A DNA stretch of 64,000 nt from Hwangdonia lutea (lineage in GTDB: Bacteria > Bacteroidota > Bacteroidia > Flavobacteriales > Flavobacteriaceae), in assembly GCF_032814565.1 (NCBI RefSeq), contig NZ_CP136521.1, forward strand, positions 1,894,501 to 1,958,500, written 5' to 3'. The notes under the pieces are model-generated. The model worked only from the letters and a program-made list of their open reading frames with translations, was not told the DNA's origin and did no database searches. This document shows positions 35,293 through 43,134 of this stretch, one piece after another (the first letter of the stretch is position 1; each line of letters begins with the position of its first letter). Position numbers and translations under genes: made by a program.

Positions 35293-36228
35293 TTACTTTT
35301 TCATCCAAACTGGTGTTGTGTCCGATTCGTGATTTCTGCCAATTATGTCTTTGTATAGTTCTGGTCTTCTAGCGTTCTTATATCTCCAACCTCCTGACAG
35401 TTTGATTTTGTCTTTTGTGATTTTTGAAATTGTTATATCGTTTTCAAAGGACTTTATTTCGGATAAGATTTCTCCATATGGGTCGATTATCATCGAATTA
35501 CCATTCTTTAGATGCTCTCCGTCATAGCCAATCGGGTTTGTAAATGCATAGTAAACCCCGTTGTCGTAAGCTCGTGCGGGCAACCAACGCATTAGCCATC
35601 GCCTCCCTTTAGGCCCATCAAATTCCATGCGTAATGATACTGGGTCGTTTTCACGGTTTTGCCAATATTTGTTGGCTACGTAATCTCGATGTGGCATTGC
35701 CGATGGCGTACAACCTGTAACGTGAGGTGCGAAAATTAAATCTGCCCCTAGATTACTTGTCGCTCGAACATTTTCTATTATGTTGTTATCGTAGCAAATC
35801 AAAATCCCACATTTCCAACCAAGTAGGTCGAATACACAATATTCGTTACCTGCAGACATATACTTGCTTATAAATGGGTGTATTTTTCGATACTTCGTTA
35901 CAAGTCCATCTCCTGTAACGCAGATATATGTATTGTAAATTTTTCCATCGGATTTTTCTACTAGACCTGCTAAAATCGGAATGTCCAATTCTTTGGAAAT
36001 AGTAATCAGTTCCTGTGTACTTTTTCCGTTTGGCACTTCCTCTGCCAATTCCGTTATCTGTTCTAAGCTTAAGTCTTTGGTAAAAGTGTAGGCGGTAATC
36101 GACATTTCGTGAAAACTTATTAAGTCGGCTCCTTCAGATTTTGCTTTTTTCGCAAGTTTTCGGATGATTGATAAGTTGTATTTTTTATCTCCGTCTTTTG
36201 GCTGAAATTGGGCTACTGATACATTCAT
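35293..36228 (-). CDS. Carbon-nitrogen hydrolase (nitrilase superfamily)
   Basis: A protein of 311 residues from the ATG at 36226-36228 (MNVSVAQFQPKDGDKKYN). A longer frame reaches 36294, but the fold clearly begins at the chosen start. The catalytic triad of the superfamily is visible: Glu in LISFHEMSIT, Lys in VTKYRKIHPF and Cys in CGILICYDNNIIENVR. It hydrolyses a carbon-nitrogen bond of an amide, carbamoyl compound or nitrile in the cytoplasm. The precise substrate cannot be told. It is a single gene set between repeat copy C and dxs, with no operon partner. Confidence 0.9.
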   Translation of the reverse strand: MNVSVAQFQPKDGDKKYNLSIIRKLAKKAKSEGADLISFHEMSITAYTFTKDLSLEQITELAEEVPNGKSTQELITISKELDIPILAGLVEKSDGKIYNTYICVTGDGLVTKYRKIHPFISKYMSAGNEYCVFDLLGWKCGILICYDNNIIENVRATSNLGADLIFAPHVTGCTPSAMPHRDYVANKYWQNRENDPVSLRMEFDGPKGRRWLMRWLPARAYDNGVYYAFTNPIGYDGEHLKNGNSMIIDPYGEILSEIKSFENDITISKITKDKIKLSGGWRYKNARRPELYKDIIGRNHESDTTPVWMKK

Positions 36229-36432
36229 ATTTTGGTTCAAGTTGAATTTTTTGATGCTTGTGAATAATATTTGACTGACACCAAAACGTTTCAATATTTC
36301 GATAAACGCCGTACATGTTTTTATATCAGCCGTTACTGAAACAATACCAATAGTTTTCGGGACAGCTCAAGTAAACGAAATTATCATTTTTTTCTGATAA
36401 AGTCAAGTAAATCTTTAAACCAAATAAAAGCG

Positions 36433-38199
36433 CTATAATAATAATTTAAGGTCATTTTTTAAACTTTCAGCATCCAAACCAACCGATTTTTGCAATTCAT
36501 AAACACTACCGTGTTCAATAAATGCATCAGGAATTCCTAACACTTTAATCGTGTTATTATAATGGTTTGCAGCAGCGAATTCTAAAATAGCAGACCCAAA
36601 CCCACCAATAATTGATGCGTCTTCAATGGTTAAAATGGTTTTATGCAATTTAAAAATGCGGTGTAGTAGATCCTCATCCAAAGGTTTTACAAAACGCATA
36701 TCGTAATGCGCAATAGCTTCTTTGGCCTCGCATAAATCTATAGCATTGGTTACATTTTGTGCCATGTTTCCAATACTTAAAATAGCGAGTTTATGGCCTT
36801 TTTTAAGTTGCTTGCCTTTTCCTATTTCAATTTTAGAAAAAGGTTGTTTCCAATCCATTGTCACCCCTCGACCACGCGGGTAGCGAATGGCAATGGGTTG
36901 CTCTAAACCTAATTGCGCTGTGTACATCATGTTGCGTAACTCAACTTCGTTTCTGGGCGCAAAAACAATGAGGTTTGGGATGCATCTTAAATACGATAAA
37001 TCGAAAACCCCGTGGTGTGTTGCCCCATCTTCACCAACCAAACCGGCGCGATCCAAACAAAAAATTACGGGCAGCTTTTGTAAGGCCACATCGTGGATGA
37101 TTTGGTCGTAAGCACGCTGTAAAAACGTGGAGTAAATATTACAAAACGGGATTAAACCCTGCGTTGCCATGCCTGCTGCGAGTGTAACCGCATGTTGTTC
37201 GGCAATACCAACATCAAAAGCACGATTGGGCATTTTGTCCATCATATATTTCAACGAACTTCCCGTTGGCATCGCGGGTGTTATGCCCACAATGTTTTTA
37301 TTGTTTTCGGCAAGCTTCACAATGGTGTGCCCAAAAACGTCTTGGTATTTTGGTGGCTGTTGGCCGCTACAGGATTTAGCAATGAGTTCGCCCGTTGTCG
37401 CATCAAACTTTCCCGGTGCATGGTATTTAACTTGGTCTTCTTCGGCCTGCTTTAAGCCTTTGCCTTTGGTGGTGATAACATGTAAAAACTTGGGGCCTTT
37501 TATGGTTTTTAATCGTTTTAATTCCGTGATAACAGCATCGATATCATGACCGTCAATGGGGCCGGAATAGTCAAAATTTAAGGCTTCAAAAATATTGTCT
37601 TGCTTTTGGGTGCCCTTTTTTACATTGGTTAAATACATTTTTAAAGCGCCAACGCTGGGGTCAATACCAATGGCGTTATCGTTTAAAATAACCAGTAGGT
37701 TTGCATCGGTAACACCGGCGTGGTTTAAGCCTTCAAAAGCCATTCCGCTAGCAATACTGGCGTCGCCAATAACGGCAATATGGTGTTTGTTTTCACCTTT
37801 TAACTGCGATGCAATGGCCATTCCCAATGCGGCTGAAATAGAGGTGGAGGCATGCCCAACACCAAAGGTGTCGTATGCGCTTTCACTGCGTTTTGGGAAA
37901 CCGCTAATGCCTCCTAATTGGCGATTGGAATCGAATATATCTTTTCTGCCCGTTAAAATTTTATGTCCGTAAGCTTGATGGCCCACATCCCAAATCAATT
38001 GATCGATGGGTGTGTTAAAAACGTAATGCAAGGCAATGGTAAGCTCTACAACGCCCAAGCTTGCGCCTAAATGCCCCTGTTTGGTAGCGACAATATTGAT
38101 AATAAACGCGCGCAATTCCTTGGCAAGCTGAGGTAGTTCGTCTTGTTTTAAAAGACGGAGTTCTTTGGGGGTGTTTATAGAATTTAAGAAGCTTTTCAT
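36433..38199 (-). CDS. dxs: 1-deoxy-D-xylulose-5-phosphate synthase
   Basis: The 588-residue thiamine-diphosphate enzyme joins pyruvate and glyceraldehyde-3-phosphate in the first step of the MEP isoprenoid pathway. Seen: DQLIWDVGHQAYGHKILTGR (His for substrate), GDASIASGMAFEGLNHAG with LLVILNDN (ThDP/Mg site GDG-like, here GDA), the transketolase central domain EQHAVTLAAGMATQGLIPFC, and the C-terminal IRYPRGRG. It is slightly shorter than the usual 620-640 residues. The promoter TACATTTG lies 8 bp from the ATG. Confidence 0.97.
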   Translation of the reverse strand: MKSFLNSINTPKELRLLKQDELPQLAKELRAFIINIVATKQGHLGASLGVVELTIALHYVFNTPIDQLIWDVGHQAYGHKILTGRKDIFDSNRQLGGISGFPKRSESAYDTFGVGHASTSISAALGMAIASQLKGENKHHIAVIGDASIASGMAFEGLNHAGVTDANLLVILNDNAIGIDPSVGALKMYLTNVKKGTQKQDNIFEALNFDYSGPIDGHDIDAVITELKRLKTIKGPKFLHVITTKGKGLKQAEEDQVKYHAPGKFDATTGELIAKSCSGQQPPKYQDVFGHTIVKLAENNKNIVGITPAMPTGSSLKYMMDKMPNRAFDVGIAEQHAVTLAAGMATQGLIPFCNIYSTFLQRAYDQIIHDVALQKLPVIFCLDRAGLVGEDGATHHGVFDLSYLRCIPNLIVFAPRNEVELRNMMYTAQLGLEQPIAIRYPRGRGVTMDWKQPFSKIEIGKGKQLKKGHKLAILSIGNMAQNVTNAIDLCEAKEAIAHYDMRFVKPLDEDLLHRIFKLHKTILTIEDASIIGGFGSAILEFAAANHYNNTIKVLGIPDAFIEHGSVYELQKSVGLDAESLKNDLKLLL

Positions 38200-38206
38200 G
38201 GTGATA

Positions 38207-38214
38207 CAAATGTA
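38207..38214 (-). promoter_or_regulatory. -7 promoter element of dxs
   Basis: On the minus strand TACATTTG matches the consensus, ending 7 bp before the dxs ATG. The 5' leader would be only a few bases. Confidence 0.45.
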
Positions 38215-38249
38215 GTATTTGAAAATGATACCATTATCATTTGAAATCG

Positions 38250-38257
38250 TATTTTTG
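38250..38257 (+). promoter_or_regulatory. -7 promoter element of tadA
   Basis: TATTTTTG matches TAnnTTTG and ends 5 bp before the tadA ATG at 38263, implying a leaderless or nearly leaderless mRNA. It is divergent from, and 36 bp away from, the dxs element. Confidence 0.5.
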
Positions 38258-38262
38258 CTTTT

Positions 38263-38712
38263 ATGCTACAACCATTTGACGATACTTATTTTATGAAAAA
38301 AGCCCTCCAAGAAGCTGAGGTTGCTTTTGATAAAGGCGAAATTCCTGTGGGTGCTATTATTGTAATTGACAATAAAATTATTGCCCGCGGACACAACTTA
38401 ACCGAAACCTTAACCGATGTAACTGCGCATGCCGAAATGCAAGCCATAACGGCTGCGGCTAATTTTTTAGGTGGTAAATATTTACAAAATTGTACTTTGT
38501 ACGTAACCTTAGAACCTTGCCAAATGTGTGCAGGCGCTTTATATTGGAGTCAGATTTCCAACATTGTTTACGGCGCTCGGGATAAGGAACGGGGCTGTAT
38601 TAATTTAAAAACCAAATTGCACCCCAAAACAACAATTAAAGGTGGTGTTTTAGCCGATGAAGCTTCGGAGTTTTTGAAGCGTTTTTTTATTGAAAAACGG
38701 AATTTGAACTAA
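38263..38712 (+). CDS. tadA: tRNA-specific adenosine deaminase TadA
   Basis: The 149-residue zinc enzyme converts the wobble adenosine of tRNA-Arg(ACG) to inosine. The deaminase motifs are present: TAHAEMQAITAAA (zinc His and catalytic Glu) and LEPCQMCAGALYWSQI (PCxxC). The N-terminal YFMKKALQEAEVAFDKGEIP and C-terminal GCINLKTKLHPKTTIKGGVL segments are typical of TadA rather than of cytidine or dCMP deaminases. It is divergent from dxs. A copy of the structured repeat lies about 90 bp downstream, in opposite orientation. Confidence 0.94.
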   Translation: MLQPFDDTYFMKKALQEAEVAFDKGEIPVGAIIVIDNKIIARGHNLTETLTDVTAHAEMQAITAAANFLGGKYLQNCTLYVTLEPCQMCAGALYWSQISNIVYGARDKERGCINLKTKLHPKTTIKGGVLADEASEFLKRFFIEKRNLN

Positions 38713-38800
38713 TTACTTTAGCTATTCTTTTCTGTTTTCTGTTGGTTTTTGCGGACAATAAACGATTGCTAACTGAAGACGGGCTACTGCGGACTGACTT

Positions 38801-39013
38801 CGCGTTAGGGATTGATGCGGCATCCTTTTTAAAGGAAAAAAAGAATTGATTTTGGATAAGAATTGAAGTTTAACAGATTGCCACGTCCTTCGTCCTCGCA
38901 ATGACGCTTTAAAAAGATATAGCGGAAAGCCCGACCCTCCCGATAGTTATCGGTAGGGTAACGCCCAACTTCTCGATATAATTCCGATAAAAAATCGGAA
39001 TCACTCGAAGTGA
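38801..39013 (-). repeat. Structured intergenic repeat, copy D with 5' hairpin module
   Basis: Minus strand. The 5' module (39013-38968) has TTCCGAT / ATCGGAA (38982-38988, 38994-39000) where copy C has a different but paired stem. The closing stem is GCGTTA / TAACGC (38802-38807, 38959-38964). Arm 1 is ACCCT / AGGGT plus CCGATA / TATCGG (38934-38959). The core AAGATATAGCGGAAAG is intact. Arm 2 is TTTTTAAAG (38826-38834) / CTTTAAAAA (38907-38915) with the same CGTCATTGCGAGG-type insert as copy A. Confidence 0.8.
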
Positions 39014-39027
39014 CATAATTTTAAAAA

Positions 39028-39264
39028 CTAATGCTTTTTATCGCGTTGGTTTTCGCGCATTTTGTCAAGATTTTCTTTGGTGAGCATGTAATCTTGAATT
39101 TTTTTGTCTTTCCAACGGTAGTATGAAAACAACGGGAACACGATTAAAAACAGGGCGAGAACACCGAAGCCAATTAGCTGTTGCGAATAGGCGGTTTCTA
39201 AAAGGAAACCACTTGTTATTAATGCGATTGATACGACTAAAAAGAAAATGATGATATATTTCAT
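39028..39264 (-). CDS. Small two-helix membrane protein
   Basis: The 78-residue protein has two transmembrane helices (YIIIFFLVVSIALITSGFLL and QLIGFGVLALFLIVFPLFSY) and a charged cytoplasmic tail (KENLDKMRENQRDKKH). Its ATG shares a base with the stop of the ClC gene (TAATG), so the two are translationally coupled. It may be an accessory subunit of the ClC protein; no family is recognised. The 3' end runs directly into repeat copy D in sense orientation. Confidence 0.8.
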   Translation of the reverse strand: MKYIIIFFLVVSIALITSGFLLETAYSQQLIGFGVLALFLIVFPLFSYYRWKDKKIQDYMLTKENLDKMRENQRDKKH

Positions 39265-41066
39265 TAGGTTGTGCTGTTAATTAGTTCGCGCCTGTATGCG
39301 GTTAATAATTTGGATTTTGATACAAAACCATAGTAACATCCGTTTTTGATGACCGGTAAATTCCATGCGCCAGAATCTTGGAATTTTTTCATTACGGTTT
39401 GCATGTTGTCTTTTTCGTATACAATATAATCGGGCGGATAGTGCATAAAGGTTTCAACGGTGGTTGTGGTATACAAACTTTGGTCGAACATAATGTCCCT
39501 AATATTATCCAAAAGGATAATGCCCACCAATCGTTTTTGTTCGTCTACAACAGGAAACAGGTTTCTGCTGGATTTTGCAACGCCTTTGTGTAGCATAACG
39601 CCCAAGGTCATATTTGGGTTTAGTTCCACAAAGTTTTGTTCAATTACATGGTCTAACTTCATTAGAGTTAACACGTTTTTATCTTTGTCGTGCGTTAGTA
39701 AATCGCCTCGTTCTGCCAATTCTCTGGTGTAAATGGTGTGCTCCATGTAATTTTTGGTAATCATATACGAAATGGCGACCGTAATCATTAATGGAATAAA
39801 CAGCTCGTACCCATCTGTAATTTCAGCGATTAAAAAAATGGCCGTTAAAGGCGCGTGAATGACACCGGCAATGAGTCCTGCCATTCCCACTAAGGTGAAG
39901 TTGGATTCGGATACTTGATAGCCCATTCCAATATTATTGATAACTTTTGCCACAACATTACCCAAAGCGCTTCCCATAACCATGGTTGGTACAATAACAC
40001 CGCCAACGCCACCTGCAGCGAATGTGGTGGTCATGGCAACAGCTTTAAACAGGGTGAAGCCAATTAATAAAACGATAACCACCCATATATTGTCTAGATA
40101 ATCATCAAAAAAAGTGGAACCCAGGGCATGCAAATGGTTGCCATCAAAAAGATCTTTGATAAAACTTAAACCCTCACCGTAAAGAGGCGGAATAAAATAC
40201 AGCATGACACCTATAATGATTCCTCCAACAACCATTTTTACTAATCGGGATTTAAATTGATCGAAAAAGGTGTAAATAGCAAAGTATATTTTAGTAAAAT
40301 ATAAGGAGGCTATTCCTGTGCCTACGCCCAATGCAATATAGAACAGGGTGTCGTTAATGGTAAATTTATCAGTTAAATCGAAATTGAAAAGCACTTCGTC
40401 GCCTAAAAAGAAATAAGACGTGAGTACAGACGATATGGATGCAATTAATAATGGTAATAATGATGTGAACGTTAAATTGAGACTAAACACCTCAACAGCA
40501 AAAACGATGGCGGCAATAGGCGATTTAAACATGGAAGCCATAGCTCCAGATGTAGCGCAAGCAATAAGTAATGTGCGTGTTTTTCGGTCTATATGCAGTA
40601 GTCTACTTAGGTTGGAGCTTATTGCAGAGCCTGATGTTATGGCGGGTCCCAACAGTCCTACCGAACCACCAAAACCAACCGTTAAAGGCGCCATAATTAA
40701 GGGGTGGTATATTAATTTGTACGACAGTAATCCTTTTTGCCTTAAAAGCGAATATAGCAACGAGGGAATAGCTCTTTTAATAAAAGCAGGTGTTGCGGGT
40801 TTCATTGCTTTTTTAAAAAAATACTGTTTAAAAAGGAAGACTAAAAACAGGCCTACAATGGGCAAAATAAAATAGAGCTGATTTTTTGAGAAAACGATAC
40901 CTTTTTCTAAAAGTGCTTGAATGGCATACGTTATATTTTTAAGTATAACGGCAGCTAAACCAGCCAATAAGCCAACAATAACACTAAGAATAAAAACGAA
41001 ATTTTTTGGAGATATATATTTATACCTCCAAATATGTATACGCTTTAATAAATAGGGTATTGGCAT
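39264..41066 (-). CDS. ClC-family chloride transporter with C-terminal CBS pair, gate glutamate replaced
   Basis: The 600-residue protein has the ClC membrane core (residues to about 430: FGGSVGLLGPAITSGSAISS, KSPIAAIVFAVEVF, AGGVGGVIVPTMVMGSALGN, AGLIAGVIHAPLTAIFLIAE). Two CBS domains follow at the C-terminus (VVDEQKRLVGIILLDNIRDI; LPVIKNGCYYGFVSKSKLL). In proton-coupled ClCs the external gating glutamate lies in GxEGP or GLEAP. Here the motif reads GLLGP, with Leu139 in its place. By ClC biochemistry this should uncouple or abolish proton exchange, giving a passive anion pathway. CBS domains suggest nucleotide control. It is coupled to the small downstream membrane gene. Confidence 0.92.
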   Translation of the reverse strand: MPIPYLLKRIHIWRYKYISPKNFVFILSVIVGLLAGLAAVILKNITYAIQALLEKGIVFSKNQLYFILPIVGLFLVFLFKQYFFKKAMKPATPAFIKRAIPSLLYSLLRQKGLLSYKLIYHPLIMAPLTVGFGGSVGLLGPAITSGSAISSNLSRLLHIDRKTRTLLIACATSGAMASMFKSPIAAIVFAVEVFSLNLTFTSLLPLLIASISSVLTSYFFLGDEVLFNFDLTDKFTINDTLFYIALGVGTGIASLYFTKIYFAIYTFFDQFKSRLVKMVVGGIIIGVMLYFIPPLYGEGLSFIKDLFDGNHLHALGSTFFDDYLDNIWVVIVLLIGFTLFKAVAMTTTFAAGGVGGVIVPTMVMGSALGNVVAKVINNIGMGYQVSESNFTLVGMAGLIAGVIHAPLTAIFLIAEITDGYELFIPLMITVAISYMITKNYMEHTIYTRELAERGDLLTHDKDKNVLTLMKLDHVIEQNFVELNPNMTLGVMLHKGVAKSSRNLFPVVDEQKRLVGIILLDNIRDIMFDQSLYTTTTVETFMHYPPDYIVYEKDNMQTVMKKFQDSGAWNLPVIKNGCYYGFVSKSKLLTAYRRELINSTT

Positions 41067-41080
41067 GTTATAAAACTACT

Positions 41081-41107
41081 AAAAAATCCTGCAATGAGCA
41101 GGATTTT
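41081..41107 (-). terminator. Terminator of aspS
   Basis: AAAATCCTGC (41083-41092) and GCAGGATTTT (41098-41107) form a ten-base-pair stem around a five-base loop. On the minus strand a T tract follows. It separates aspS from the downstream ClC gene. Confidence 0.85.
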
Positions 41108-41112
41108 AATTC

Positions 41113-42867
41113 TTATGATTTTATATTAAGTTTTAAACTTAATTCTTTTAGTTGTTCATCGTCAATTGGTGCGGGTGCATCAATCATAACATCGCGACCT
41201 GCGTTGTTTTTCGGGAAAGCGATAAAATCCCGAATGGTTTCTTGTCCGCCCAATATAGCAACCAACCGGTCCAAGCCAAAGGCTAGTCCGCCGTGTGGTG
41301 GTGCACCGTATTCAAAAGCATCCATTAAAAACCCAAATTGCGCTTTGGCCTCTTCTTCGGTAAAACCTAAATGTTTTAACATAATGGCTTGGGTTTCTTT
41401 ATCGTGAATACGAATAGAGCCGCCGCCAATTTCATTGCCGTTTAAAACCAAATCGTATGCATTGGCTTTAACTTCGCCAGGTTTAGAATCCAATAATTCT
41501 ATCTGCCCAGGTTTTGGCGATGTAAACGGATGGTGCATCGCATGATAATGCCCTGTTTCTTCGTCTAATTCCAACAGTGGAAAATCGATTACCCAAAGCG
41601 GTGCAAAAACTTTAGGGTCTCTTAAGCCCAAACGTTCTGCCAATTCCATGCGTAGCGCACTTAATTGGGCACGCACCTTGTTTGTTTCACCGGAAAGCAC
41701 ACATATTAAATCGCCCGCTTTTGCTCCGGTTACTTCAGCCCATTTTGCTAAATCGTCTTGATTGTAAAATTTATCGACTGATGATTTATAAGAGCCATCA
41801 TCGTTACAACGGCAATACACCATACCAAAAGCACCAACTTGCGGACGCCTTACCCAATCAATTAATTTATCGATTTCTTTTCTGGTGTAACTGTTTCCTC
41901 CGGGAACGGCGATACCAACAACCAGTTCGGCCGTATTGAAAACTTTAAAATCTTTATGTTGTGCCACAGCGTTTAACTCGCCAAATTCCATCCCGAAACG
42001 GATATCGGGTTTGTCGTTTCCGTATAAACGCATCGCATCATCGTACAGTAATCGTGGAAACTTATCAACCTCAACACCGTTTAATTCTTTGAGCAAATGA
42101 CGTGTTAATCCTTCAAAAGCATTTAAAATATCCTCCTGATCAATAAATGCCATTTCACAATCTATTTGTGTAAATTCTGGCTGTCTGTCGGCGCGTAAAT
42201 CTTCATCCCTAAAACATTTTACAATCTGAAAATACTTGTCCATGCCACCAACCATAAGCAGTTGCTTAAAGGTTTGAGGCGATTGCGGTAAAGCGTAAAA
42301 TTCACCTTCGTTCATTCGGCTAGGCACCACAAAATCGCGCGCGCCTTCGGGAGTTGACTTTATTAAATAAGGTGTTTCAACCTCTATAAAACCTTCTTTT
42401 GATAGATAGTTGCGAACTTCCTGAGTTACTTTGGCTCTAAAAATTAAATTGTCTTTTACTGGGTTACGTCGAATATCTAAATAACGATATTTCATGCGTA
42501 AATCTTCGCCGCCATCGGTTTTATCTTCAATAGTAAACGGCGGTAATTTAGATTCGTTTAAAACACGCAATTCGGATACTAAAACCTCCACATCACCCGT
42601 AGGCATTTTTGGGTTTTTCGAGGCGCGCTCTATCACGGTTCCTTTAACTTGAATAACAAACTCGCGGCCTAAATTTTGAGCTTGCTCTAAAAGGTCTTTC
42701 GAGGTACGTTCCTCATCAAAAACCAACTGCGTAATGCCGTAACGGTCGCGTAAATCGACCCAAACTATAAATCCTTTGTCTCGAGATTTTTGTACCCAAC
42801 CGGCAAGGGTTACTTCTGTATTTATGTGCGAGGCGTTTAATTCGCCACAATTATGACTTCTGTACAT
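41113..42867 (-). CDS. aspS: Aspartyl-tRNA synthetase
   Basis: A 584-residue class II synthetase. It begins [20 protein letters not shown] with the anticodon-binding OB domain (to about 110). The catalytic core has motif 2 ([20 protein letters not shown]), the bacterial GAD insertion, and motif 3 ([14 protein letters not shown]). The frame is open 15 codons further upstream. The start at 42867 is chosen because a promoter element (42886-42893) lies within that extension and the family starts with MYRxH. It charges tRNA-Asp. Confidence 0.97.
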   Translation of the reverse strand: MYRSHNCGELNASHINTEVTLAGWVQKSRDKGFIVWVDLRDRYGITQLVFDEERTSKDLLEQAQNLGREFVIQVKGTVIERASKNPKMPTGDVEVLVSELRVLNESKLPPFTIEDKTDGGEDLRMKYRYLDIRRNPVKDNLIFRAKVTQEVRNYLSKEGFIEVETPYLIKSTPEGARDFVVPSRMNEGEFYALPQSPQTFKQLLMVGGMDKYFQIVKCFRDEDLRADRQPEFTQIDCEMAFIDQEDILNAFEGLTRHLLKELNGVEVDKFPRLLYDDAMRLYGNDKPDIRFGMEFGELNAVAQHKDFKVFNTAELVVGIAVPGGNSYTRKEIDKLIDWVRRPQVGAFGMVYCRCNDDGSYKSSVDKFYNQDDLAKWAEVTGAKAGDLICVLSGETNKVRAQLSALRMELAERLGLRDPKVFAPLWVIDFPLLELDEETGHYHAMHHPFTSPKPGQIELLDSKPGEVKANAYDLVLNGNEIGGGSIRIHDKETQAIMLKHLGFTEEEAKAQFGFLMDAFEYGAPPHGGLAFGLDRLVAILGGQETIRDFIAFPKNNAGRDVMIDAPAPIDDEQLKELSLKLNIKS

Positions 42868-42885
42868 GCTAGTGAAATTGATGTG

Positions 42886-42893
42886 CAAATTTA
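42886..42893 (-). promoter_or_regulatory. -7 promoter element of aspS
   Basis: On the minus strand TAAATTTG matches TAnnTTTG, 18 bp before the chosen ATG. A GTTG lies at roughly the -33 region. Confidence 0.5.
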
Positions 42894-43134
42894 AAGAAAT
42901 AACCATGTACACAACCTATTTTATTCGTCTTTTTTAACGGATTAAAAAGTTCTTTATTGGAGACTTATTGTTGTTGGTCGAAAAATGTTTTTAGATGGAA
43001 TGAATTGCGTAATTTTACTCGATAATTGAGATTGAATACCCAGAAGTTATTTCGAAAATATCCATCTGGTTTCGTATAGAATCCCTTTTGAGCCCGCTCG
43101 GAGGTAGTTAGCTAAAAATAAAAATCGATTTGTA

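Noticed and set aside
42868-42912. N-terminal extension of aspS
   Set aside because: A promoter element lies inside it, and aspartyl-tRNA synthetases begin at the MYRxH segment.
43125-43132. TCGATTTG as promoter of the secreted hydrolase gene
   Set aside because: It ends 2 bp before the ATG and lacks the TA of the consensus; no -33 element is seen.
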